From NCBI GenBank assembly GCA_019009955.1, contig CM032230.1:30496501-30560500 (forward strand): DNA of 64,000 nt. Reading direction: 5' to 3'. Made by a program: the position numbers and the translations under genes. Positions within the stretch are counted from its first letter, which is position 1; each line of letters opens with the position of its first letter. The notes beneath the pieces were generated by a model. It was not told the origin of the DNA. It saw only the letters and a program-made list of their open reading frames with translations, and made no database searches. This DNA is from Riptortus pedestris (taxonomy: Eukaryota; Arthropoda; Insecta; Hemiptera; Alydidae). This document shows, piece by piece, positions 46,848 to 56,180 of this stretch.

Positions 46848-48689
46848 TTATTCATCTGGGTAATCCAGGTATACATCTTCCCTGTCATCGTGAACAGCTG
46901 CTGGATTTATGGTGGGCAAATTCTCAAAGAACGCCTTCGCAGCAGGGTTAACCAAAAACTTTTTTAGTTGTTGCAAGTCGTTGAACTTTGGTTGAGAAAT
47001 CGGCAATGGTCCATCATACAGGTTAGTTAAAGGTATACGTGGAGGAGGACGTTTTCTTGCGTTTCCCCCCCTTTTTGGTGGCTTCCAAAGGATTTCAGCG
47101 TCAATGTAACAACCAGTAAAAGTGTTTCGGTGAAAAATTTTTGAAGGATGTTCATTCATGACCTTTAAACAATGCACGGGCCTAGTGGGAAAGGGACAAT
47201 TTTTCAAGTACATAGGATTCAAGAATTCTGTCCTTGACTTGAAAAGGTCTTGCTGGCAGTTGATCACAGAAAAGGGCGACGGCCTCTCTCTGATCTATCT
47301 TATAACATCGGGCAACTCAACGTAAGTCTGCTGGTTGATGTAACTCATGTTTTTATCACATTCGAGGTATGAATGCCCTCGAATGGGAAAATATACCTCA
47401 ACACTGTCGAAACGATGCTTCTCAGTCACTAAATGATGGAGGTAACGAATTAGGGTATAATTTTTATTCTGCCCAGCACAGGAATCGCAAAATATGACGA
47501 GGTTACGAACTTCTTCTGACAAAAAATAATTGGTAATGTAATTATCGAGCATGGAGCAGACGTCGTCGGATCCTTTACGAGCAACGCTCTCATCATACGT
47601 GTAAAAAGCTGCATCTCCGGTAGACAGAACGTGGATATTGAAGCTGTAAAAGTTGAGCTGTCTTTTATAGTAAACGTCGTTGGTCGTTATGTTGGGGGTA
47701 GGTAGATTCTTCTGAAAGTCCATGGCAATGGCAGCAAAAGCATGATTTCTTTTGCTAATTTTTTTGAAATTCCTTTTAATTGAATAAAATTTTTCAGCTT
47801 TCGATAGGTGAAGTTTGTGCTCAGTTTCCAATTTTTGTATTTCCTTTTTGTGATCAAATATTTTTTGCGAGTCTGGAAGAGTGGTTGCGGTGTCTGATTC
47901 AATGGCTGATTTCTGAGACCTGATGGCGTCACACGTGCTGCAGGTATCCTTTCTCGGATAGCCGAACGATATATTAAATTCATTGTTGAAAATTGATCGG
48001 AATGTGTCATAATGTACGATGTTCTCTTTGTGAATTTCATTATACATCTTGGTCAATTTGGACAAATTAAGATCTTCGGGTAGATATATTTTGTCCGAAT
48101 GGTTTAAAGAATAATGGGATTTCCGTCCCTTCAACGAATTTATGAAATCCTTCACAAAACCACGAGTTTGATCCGTGATTTTATGTGGTCGATTTGCATG
48201 TTTACCCCTATTATCTTTGGGACTGCAACCCTTCTCAGTTAATGATAGTTGAATGGTCTGAACTCGTTTAGGCGTAATACCAAAAATAGACGTGAACGCC
48301 TTGAAACAAACAGGTAAATCTCTGTTGGTCCCATCAACATCGACCCTCACTCTAAAAAAGTAAGAAGCCCTTTTTTCGCGATTACTGCCTTCCATGCCTT
48401 TTCGTTTCTGCACGGGTAGTACAGTAATGAGTCCAGAAAGAAAGGAACTTTGTTCGTCATAGGAGTTAATTTCGTTGAACTCCTTTATCAATTTCATCCT
48501 CGCAAATTCAGATACAGTTTGAAAACATTTAAGCCGAGAACACTTACAGTCAGATCCTGGTTCATGCGTAGAGAGCCTTAGTTTCTTCATCACCTCATTC
48601 ATTCTGCCAGTCGGTTTCCTCTTTTTTGTCAGTTTGGTCGGAACTTTCCCCACCTCATCACTACTCTCTGCAGAATACCGAGTATCCAT
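46848..48689 (-). pseudogene. Transposase-like protein, DUF7869 type, one in-frame TAG
   Basis: From M at 48689 the frame runs 464 codons to TAG (47295-47297) and then continues in the same frame for 148 codons to TAA at 46848. Residue numbers here count from an earlier in-frame M at 48866. Features in order: basic T-K-K-R-K (80-84), likely nuclear signal; Cys group C107/C109/C114; R-G-K-H-A-N-R-P-H-K (220-229); C309-S-T-C312; then an RNase H-like core with A-M-D383-F-Q, Y-Y-K-R-Q-L-N (399-405), F-C-D461-S-C-A-G-Q-N and R-G-H498-S-Y-L-E502-C-D504. D383, D461 and E502 or D504 could be the catalytic acids (inference). The tail has F-N-D-L-Q-Q-L-K-K-F-L and an acidic end. The shorter start is preferred because 48690-48866 encodes a hydrophobic leader unlike a transposase. 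Family name from memory, not a search. A single TAG in an otherwise clean frame implies a young null allele, a sequencing error or readthrough. Confidence 0.75.
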
Positions 48690-49006
48690 GATGCTGGTAC
48701 CCAATATTATTTTTTTATACACCAACAATTTAGGAAAAACAATACACAATAGAACAAGTGATAAGCTGATATATAGGAGGTTTCTGCAACACTGCTGGCC
48801 TCTACTGGTAGCCCGGGCATTTAAATTGACATTCATCTTTCTTCCATCCGCGCTTGTGACATTCATCTATTTTCCCCCTTACCCCGAATCTTTTCATGCA
48901 CATTTCGGTCGATTCTCATCATTTTTCCCACTTGTTGTTCTACCAGATGATATTACTCCTTCAAAGCCCCTTGATAGCGCTAATATCTTAAAATCGACAA
49001 AAAAGT

Positions 49007-49036
49007 GACTTTCATCTTTTTTCCCCCTGGCCCTTC
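49007..49036 (-). repeat. Right terminal inverted repeat
   Basis: Reverse complement begins GAAGGGCCAGGGGGAAAAAA then GATGAAAGTC. It differs from the left end at two of 30 positions. Subterminal GACATTCATCT is repeated at about 48828 and 48858 and may be additional transposase-binding sites (inference). Confidence 0.9.
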
Positions 49037-49039
49037 ATA

Positions 49040-49057
49040 TATATCTATATCTATATA

Positions 49058-49146
<89 letters not shown>
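49040..49146. repeat. (TA)n microsatellite, longest in window
   Basis: About 100 bp of TA with three (TATC) interruptions next to the transposon end. It is the core of the interrupted HINE. Confidence 0.95.
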
Positions 49147-49152
<6 letters not shown>

Positions 49153-49952
49153 TTGTCTGTTACCGCTCTAGCGGTCGCAATTTTGGTTTGATCGTTACCA
49201 AAATCAATATTTAGTCGTGTTATGTAAAAAGAAAGATCAAGTTCGTTAACGGCTGAAATCGGACCAGTGGGAAGGGGGGTTTAGAGGGGAGGATTTTCTA
49301 AAATTCTAAATATCTCAGTTATTATGCATCGGATCGGAAAATTGTTTATAATAAATCTTATTGCAAATTAAATTTACTATAAATATTGTTATATACGTTT
49401 ATTCTCTATCTTTAATATTAACCGAGATATTTGCATTTTTCAGTTTTCAGCAAACCGCCACTTCTACTCATGTTACGTAAACAATACTCTGCTACATAAT
49501 AAATCACATTATTGGAAGTTTAAATACCAATAATTGTATTCAAGACACCTTTATTATACGAGATACAAGCAAATATTTCCTGGTGACTCCCCCCCCCCCA
49601 TCTTAAAGTTTTGGACTACTAAAATTTTATTGATTGGGATAACAATTATTGTGACTCATTATTAATTACTGAACTAGATATAGTAAATAGTTCTCAATAA
49701 AATTAATGTGTTATATTCTGATATATTTCAGTAATTGTTTTTCTTTCCGGGGTGAGGCGGGACGACCAGTTTGATTACATTTCTAACCTAACGCTTCTTG
49801 TCGGCAGGTTATTGAAATTGGATGAAACATTTCTTATTTCCGTTTGTATTTATTCACGGTGTTGTTGTGTTACCAGTATGTATATTTATCTATTACTGAA
49901 CTTCACGAGGGAAATCTGCTTAGTTTACGCAGCCCCTGCGTGACGGACTTTT

Positions 49953-50579
49953 TTCTTCTCTGACTTTATTTGAAATATCCCTAAATGTTTTGTGGCCTAC
50001 ATATCACGACTTCCGTGACCATTTCTTATTAAGAAATAATAACATTAACTTATAAAATCCAATAGATAATTCTTTACTAAACTAACATTTATGTGTGTGG
50101 ACTAAGTTAATATATTCATTAAATTTTATTACATATCGCTTAATAACCGTTGTGAAGTGCACGTCCTCGCTTAACAATTGTTGAAACCAACATTAAATCG
50201 TAGAAACTGACATTCCCAAAGCAGGTTATGTCAGCTACTGACTTTATGTATTTTTTTTCACGTCAAACCTTGAAATCGTTTATACCGCGGCATTCTTTGA
50301 AATCAACTATTTAATTTTAAAATAAAAAATAAAATATATGATTAAGGAGTGGTTTGGGGTATTTAATTTTTTTTTATTTATATTTATTATTGTAAGAATA
50401 ATCTCTTTAAGTTTTCAATTGTTATTGTTTTTTTTTATCGATTATGTTTTCAAACTTGAAATTGCGTTTTTATTAAAAATTACTCTGATCCGTCAAGAGA
50501 GTTTTATTTCCGTTACAACTAAAGAATATTCATGTAAATATGAAATATGCTAATATCTCATATTAAAATGAAAGGCATT
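49953..50579. other. AT-rich spacer, no feature seen
   Basis: Nothing recognised. The 71-codon frame at 50338-50553 is low complexity. Confidence 0.5.
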
Positions 50580-51021
50580 CAACAGTATTGCAAAAACTCC
50601 GTCACGCAGGGACTGCGTAAACTAAGCAGATTTCCCACGTGAAGTGAATAGAGAAATCTCTATACGAGAGCCGAATAGTTAGGGGCCGAACTAGCTTTTG
50701 GCCTGAAACGTTCGTTTTCGTCCCACATTTAATAAAAATGCAAATATCTCGGTTAATATTCAAGATAGAGAATAAATGTATAGAACAATATTTATAGTAA
50801 ATTTAATTTTCAATAAGATTGGTTCTACGCAATTTTTTGATCCGACGTAAGGTAACGGAGATATTACGAATTTTCAAAAAACCTCCCCTCTAAACCCCCC
50901 CCCCCTCCCACTGGTCCGATTTCAGCTGTTAACGAACTTGATCTTTCTTTTTACATAAAACTACTAAATGTCGAGCTTGGTAACGATTAAATAATAATTG
51001 AGACCGCTAGAGCGGTAACAG

Positions 51022-51088
<67 letters not shown>

Positions 51089-51782
51089 TTTGAACGGACC
51101 TCATTTTCGTCATCTACTAGGTAGGATCGATGGACATTTGTAGAAAAATTTCGAAAATCGCGTCATGAGTACGACCTCAATAGCTGATTTCCCTTAAGGG
51201 AAATCTGCTAAAACTACGTACATTAAAATAATTAAACAGAGTTAATCACATATTTAAGAAGTACTAAGTTGATGTAAGGAGCTGACCGATGGAAGGACAA
51301 TTTTCGCCGGAAGTGTCTTGCCTAGCCCGTCATTCTCGTTGTCCCCTTTGATCTTAGTCACCCGACTATAAAAGCGACCCAGCTCTCCCCGAGAGATTAT
51401 ATTAGATAATTTGTTCTCAGTTCTCTTCAAGTGAATTACAGTGCGTTCAATGCAGCTTTAGTGAATAGTGTTTTTAGTTTGGGTATAGTGTAAACAACAA
51501 TGTAGCACCGTGTTTATGTAAAGAATAGTGCTGTGCCGTGTTCTTGGTGAAGATCAGTGCAATGCCGTGTTTTTGTGAACATCAGTGATCTTGAGTAATT
51601 GCTCTGTGCAATAAGAAGTGAAGTTATCAGCGCATACTGTGAGTAATAGTTGAGAATAATTTACCAAGTCCATTGTCAAATAAATTGTGCAGTGATTAAG
51701 ATAGTGTGCTTAATTTTGTAATCCACTAGAACTCTAGTATACAACGTTACAACGCTTACTATTTTTGTATAAAAGTAACAAT
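50580..51782 (+). mobile_element. LTR (solo) with a HINE near its 5' edge
   Basis: 51215-51782 matches the LTR at 29229-29820 in direct orientation: 'aattaaacagagttaatcac', 'gagctgaccgatggaagga', TATAAAAG at 51367-51374, 'gttctcagttctcttcaagtg', AATAAATTGTGCAGTG near 51679, ending AGTAACA. The first about 15 bp of the LTR appear before the HINE ('tattgcaaaaact', near 50586), so the HINE seems to have inserted just inside the LTR. No internal retroviral-type genes. Confidence 0.6.
50595..51214 (+). mobile_element. HINE-like element, full length, nested in LTR
   Basis: 5' CTCCGTCACGCAGGGACTGCG, C-rich tract (50883-50909), intact ACCGCTAGAGCGGT (51003-51016), TA core (51030-51085) and perfect 3' palindrome plus TGCTAA. 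One of the best-preserved copies. Confidence 0.92.
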
Positions 51783-52171
51783 ATATCTAAGAAGACGAAG
51801 TTTCCAGGTGTACTCAAATAAGTGAAGTATCTTGAACTATTTTAGAGGTAGAATATATGGTTAAGCTATACGCTTCAACCATATTCATAATCACACCACA
51901 CAATAAGGTTATCGACAATTCCAGTAGGCTCCATAACTTAATTAAATATATTTATTATTCATCTTTCAATTATGCAAACTTCCAATAAATTTAATGATTG
52001 AATGAAATAGCCATTATTGTGCATGAATAATTACAATATGAAATATCTATATTTGTGTTTCACAAGTAATTAACTTGTGGTGAACATACCAATGGGCTAC
52101 TAGTCTACACATCCATGGGGGACCAAACCTACTGGAAAGCAGGGTTCTATTCTCATAGGTCTTTCCATTTT
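51783..52171. other. AT-rich spacer, no feature seen
   Basis: Nothing recognised. Confidence 0.5.
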
Positions 52172-52245
52172 TTTAGCAGATTTCCCTTCAACGAAATCAT
52201 ATTCGTATTGCGGTTTTACTTATGACGTATTTTCGAGGTCGAAAA
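52172..52245 (-). mobile_element. HINE-like 3' end fragment
   Basis: 'ttagcagatttcccttcaac', then worn 'cgtattgcggttttacttatg' and 'tttcgaggtcgaaaagacg'. It abuts the next full copy. Confidence 0.6.
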
Positions 52246-52253
52246 GACGAAAT

Positions 52254-52815
52254 AAAAGTCCGTCACGCAGGGGCTGCTTAAACTAAGCAGATTTCCCACG
52301 TGAAGTTTTACAATAGAGAAATCTGCCTAATAACAACTGTAGTAGTTAGAAACCTCTAAACCTAAAAAAACATTATTTAGGGCGTAATAACCCAGTAGTT
52401 TCTAGCCCCAAAAAACAGTTAACCTAACCTCTAAACCTATTCACGAGGGACGATAGTTATGGAAACGGCCGGTCAGAGCTCTCGCCGGAAACTCCGAACA
52501 TAGCTTACTGGAGACCACACGCAGAATACAAATGCAAATATCTCGGTAAATTTCAAGATACAGAATAAATGTATATTACAATATTTATAGTAAATTTAAT
52601 TTGCAATAAGATTGGTTATATGCATCTTTTTGATCTGACGTATAGTAACGAAGATATTTTGAATTGTCGAAAATCCTCCCCTCTAAACCCCCCCTCCCAC
52701 TGGTTCGATTTCAGCTGTTAACGAACTTGATCTTTCTTTTTACATAAAACGCTTAAATATGAAGTTTGGTAAGGATCAAACAAAAATTGCGACCGCTAGA
52801 GCGGTAACATACAAA

Positions 52816-52890
<75 letters not shown>

Positions 52891-53033
52891 AGATATATAT
52901 ATACAGTTTTGAACGGACCTCATTTTCGTCATCTACTAGGTAGGATCGATGGACATTTGAAGAAAAATGTCGAAAATTCCGTCATGAGTACAACCTCAAT
53001 AGCTGATTTCCCTTAAGGGAAGTCTGCTAAAAC
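52254..53033 (+). mobile_element. HINE-like element, full length
   Basis: Closely related to 59353-60074: both carry 'aaacctctaaacctaaaaaa' and 'ttagggcgtaataacccagt' near the 5' side, absent from most copies, so they form a subfamily. C-rich tract at 52676-52700, intact ACCGCTAGAGCGGT at 52792-52805, (TA)n/(GATA)n core 52812-52898, 3' palindrome TTCCCTTAAGGGAA. Confidence 0.92.
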
Positions 53034-53050
53034 AGGTCCATTAAAATTTT

Positions 53051-53051
<1 letters not shown>

Positions 53052-53119
<68 letters not shown>
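53052..53119. repeat. (TA)n then (TG)n microsatellite
   Basis: TA to about 53101, then TG. Followed by 'ctgtctgttgccgctctatcggtcg', a scrap of the HINE core flank in reverse. Confidence 0.93.
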
Positions 53120-53174
53120 CTGTCTGTTGCCGCTCTATCGGTCGAAATTTTTGTTCAATCGCAACCAAGCTCAA

Positions 53175-53353
53175 TATATAAGACTTTCTTGTAAAACTAT
53201 ACGTTCAGTCGTCTTTGAATTGAATTTCCCGCGATCGCTTAGTTCACAAACCCGCCACACATATGGAGATTACGTAGGCAGTGGCCAGGAGAGGAAACTG
53301 CCGCGCTAGTCTACGAGGAGAGCCCGCTGGATCTGAGCGGCCATTACATTAAG
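53175..53353 (+). promoter_or_regulatory. Candidate promoter and first exon
   Basis: TATATAAG at 53175-53182 lies 32 bp before the A of TCAGTC (53205-53210), the arthropod initiator consensus at the expected spacing. The following about 145 bp is clearly GC-richer than its surroundings and ends at AAG|GTGAGT (53353/53354), a strong splice donor. No convincing coding frame starts here, so it would be a 5' untranslated exon. A second donor-like CAG|GTACCT lies near 53573. Alternative: the U3/R end of an unrecognised retroelement. Confidence 0.35.
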
Positions 53354-53985
53354 GTGAGTTGGTTTCTCTCTCGCCCGAGTGGATGGGTAGTTTGGCTCCG
53401 CAAAAGAAAGAATAGTATTCACAGCCCGCAACTCTAGTGTCAGAAAAGGATCGCCGCATCGAAAGAAAGGTCTCCGCAACCAGTATTCACCAGCTAGAAG
53501 ACAGAATCTCAGTGGCTACAACAAAATAACACAGGAAGAAAGGTCCGCTTCATAAAAAGTATGTTTCCCGCAGGTACCTATTTCTTCTTATTGTAATGCT
53601 AGTATTATCACCGCAAACTATTAAATGAGTGCTCATAATATAGGACCGATCGATCATTATATTGTATATATTATTGGCTTACCACTAAAGTATTTTATAA
53701 AGTTAAATTTTCTTTGTTTCTTTTTTCAACCTCTATATCAATAAATGTTAATGTTTGGTTCAATTAGACATAATGTTAGTTTCTAAATCAGCATTCTTTA
53801 GGATTTAAGTTGTATAAAATTAGCTGCCTACTATAAAGATTATTATATGTTGCTTATTCAATATATACTTAATTGTTTGGAGAACTCAAATAGTGACTTG
53901 TATTATTCACCCTCATCTTTCCATAAAATAGTAAATATTTTAGTCTAATTCTCTCTTATTCTTGCCTTCAAAAAGCTTCCCGCCT
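53354..53985. other. GC-richer then AT-rich stretch
   Basis: 53354-53570 keeps elevated GC with repeated 'cgcaacc/agtattcac' pieces (53415 and 53485). The rest is AT-rich and featureless. Confidence 0.35.
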
Positions 53986-53989
53986 TTGC

Positions 53990-54065
53990 ACTATAGATCA
54001 GGTTCGTTAACTGCTGAAATCGGAAATGAAGTAGGAAGGGCTAAGAGGGGCAAAATATCGAAAGT
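53990..54065 (-). mobile_element. HINE-like fragment (G-rich tract region)
   Basis: 'gatcaggttcgttaactgctg', 'aaatcgg', then 'gtaggaagggctaagagggg'. No core or ends. Confidence 0.5.
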
Positions 54066-54094
54066 TAATAATATAAGTGTTACTGTGAATCCAG

Positions 54095-54320
54095 TCCAAA
54101 AATTATATATATCCACTTTTCATTGGGAGGACTATGGCTATCTGCCCCAGCGGTTCGAATATTTGTTGGTTTGCAAATTTTCGATTGAATTGCGTCCATC
54201 TTCGTCAGGCAATAAATATGATTGGAATAGCTATTTCAATTAATCATATGTTTTGGAGTTTTATTTCAGTATGGTTTTCCATAAAAATAGTGGTTATTCT
54301 ATTTTTGTGAATTAGTTTTT
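54095..54320 (-). pseudogene. Penelope-like trailer, second copy
   Basis: In reverse it matches 30755-30905: 'atggaaaaccatac', 'catatgatt', 'aaatagctatt', CCTGACGAAGATGGACGCA, 'tcgaaaatttgcaaacc', 'gctggggcagatagcc'. The protein-coding end is not preserved. It is flanked on both sides by HINE pieces. Confidence 0.4.
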
Positions 54321-54354
54321 CATTTTTAATAAAAATTTTAATAAGTTTTTTTAT

Positions 54355-54702
54355 AGACATTTTCATAATCCTGAATATTAACCGAGATATTTGAATTTTT
54401 TCAATTATAGCCTTTATTAAAACTCTACTTTTAGTCGTCGCACTTTACGAACAAATGAATGTTTCAAGAAAGCTTCATTATAAGCTTAAATACCGAATAT
54501 TATTGTCAACAAATTTTTACTAGATGATATACATGCATATACGTCGTGTGATGACCTCATCAATTAATATATTATTGTGCACCCACTTCTACTAATTGGA
54601 TTTTAATTAGGAAATAAAGAATATATGGTGAGATGAGATCCAATATGTGCCATGCCAGCTAGTGGAAAATCTGCTAAGTTTACGTAGCCCCTGGACTTTT
54701 CC
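54355..54702 (-). mobile_element. HINE-like element, diverged 5' part
   Basis: 'cctgaatattaaccgagatatttg', long-form scraps ('gtgagatgagatcc'), 'ggaaaatctgctaagtttacg' and a broken terminus (GTAGCCCCTGGAC). Confidence 0.65.
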
Positions 54703-54927
54703 CATCTTCATTACAGGCACGGTGAAAAAGGAAGAGTGAGCTACATGGTAAGGCAACACAATTTAACAAGAAATTAGTTGGCTGCGAGGAGGAAGAATTA
54801 GAAATGAAGAAGAGGTACGGCAGCATTTTACTCTCAGCTGTGACTAATGCAATAAAATGTTATTCATTAACGTCCACTGTTTACAACTCTGGCTTATTTC
54901 CACAATGCTATAGAAGCACTAAAGAAA

Positions 54928-55768
54928 ATAAGTCCGTCTCGCAAGGGCTGCGTAAACTAAGGAGATTTCCTTCGTAAAGTTTTGCAATAGATCAATCTGC
55001 ATACTCGTAACACTTAACACCACTGTAAATATTAAGTGAATAAATACCAAATTTATTAATAAATATTTCAGTCAATTTTAATAAGCTCTGAATTGTAAAA
55101 AAAAAAAAGGTCTGCCAACCACTCAGAGCTAAAGAAATAGATAAAATTATTCTTAGGGTAAAGAAAAACAATTACTGAAATATATCTGATTATAACATAT
55201 TAATTTTATCGAAAACTATTTATTATATCTAGTACTGTAATCTATAATGAATCAGAATAATGTTTGTATCTCACAAAGAAGAAGCCTACAATCTGTACAC
55301 CAGTTTCACGAGAGCCGAATAGATACGGAAATGGCCGAACTAACTTTCAGCGAAATCGCACGAACAAAACCGACGATAGCCGAATATGAAATATAAAAAT
55401 ATCTCGGTTAATATTCAAGAATGAGAATAAATGTATATAACAATATTTATACTACATTCAATTGGCACTAAGATTGTTTTCATACAAGTTTTCGATCCGA
55501 CGAATAGTAACAGAGATATTTCGGAAATTATCCTCTTATGCCCCCCTCCTAATTGTCCATTTCATCCATTAACGAACTTCATCTTTCTTGAGGCACGAAA
55601 CGATTAAATATCGCGTTTGGTAACGACCATGCAAACATTACGGTCGCTAGAGCGTTAACAGACAAATATATGCATATTATATTTCATTTTCGTCATCTCA
55701 TGGGTAAGATTGATGAACATTGTAAGACATTTTTAGAAAATTTCCAGTGAGGGAAATCTGCTAAAAAT
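54928..55768 (+). mobile_element. HINE-like element, long form, diverged
   Basis: 5' AGTCCGTCTCGCAAGGGCTGC, long-form region to about 55285, then 'cacgagagccgaatagatacg', C-rich tract (55530-55550) and 'ggtcgctagagcgttaacag' without a TA core, ending AGGGAAATCTGCTAAAA without the left palindrome arm. Confidence 0.8.
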
Positions 55769-55774
55769 CACTAG

Positions 55775-56180
55775 AGTCTGGCTAAAGAATGAAAGAGTTA
55801 AAGCAGGAGGAGAGCTTCTGGGAATATTTATAACCAAGCTTTTCAATGATATATTTGAGCATGAAAAAGTTTCGAACCAATGGAAAAGAACAAAAATAAT
55901 TCTTCTCCGAAAAAAGGTGACAAAATATTATAGACCAATAAAAAAAAAGTTTTACCTTTTAGAATGACAAGTATTTGCATGTAACTTATTAATCCTCGAT
56001 TGGAATCTAGATCAAGTATAAAATATACCTCCATAGATAGATAGTATAGAAAAAATATCGGCAAGACATCTATCTCTAAGAACACCTAAACCCTGAACAG
56101 GACACCACTTTAATCTGGATTGATTTTAGACTAATAATCTCTATTATGGCGATCTTCGTTGTCAGTTTACAGCGGATTTG
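55775..56180 (+). pseudogene. LINE reverse transcriptase relic (N-terminal motifs)
   Basis: The plus frame reads A-G-G-E-L-L-G, T-K-L-F-N-D-I-F-E-H-E-K-V-S-N-Q-W-K-R-T-K-I plus I-L-L-R-K-K-G-D-K, then decays. L-F-N-x-I-x-x-x-x-x-V-x-x-x-W-K-x-x-x-I-x-L-x-x-K-K-G-D is the hallmark before the N-Y-R-P-I motif of non-LTR reverse transcriptases. Stops follow, with P-E-Q-D (cf. E-Q-A-G-F-R) about 100 codons later. It may belong to the same family as 63120-63470. Confidence 0.55.

Larger units (their letters stand above)
46596..49036 (-). mobile_element. Complete DNA transposon with DUF7869-like transposase
   Basis: A 2441-bp element with terminal inverted repeats beginning GAAGGGCCAGGGGGAAAAAA, about 30 bp with two mismatches between the ends. 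Flanks read ...TATAT and ATATAT..., compatible with a 4-bp ATAT duplication, though TA-rich target DNA makes this weak. It carries one minus-strand gene. Almost identical termini and a nearly open gene suggest recent activity. The superfamily is unresolved: the ends fit no group I can name with confidence; 4-bp AT-rich duplications are known for Sola-type elements. Confidence 0.85.
46461..49952 (-). mobile_element. HINE-like element interrupted by a DNA transposon
   Basis: The 3' part is 46461-46595 (intact palindrome, then 'ttcaaaactgtatatat'). The rest is 49037-49952: TA core to 49144, GCTCTAGCGGTCGC, G-rich tract, long-form 5' region and intact 5' terminus (ACGCAGCCCCTGCGT, 49928-49942). 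The 2441-bp insert lies at the edge of the TA core. Removing it leaves a normal long-form copy. Confidence 0.88.

Noticed and set aside
47687..49008. Other frames overlapping the transposase (47687-48040 minus, 48634-49008 plus)
   Set aside because: Shadows in alternate frames of a better supported coding region.
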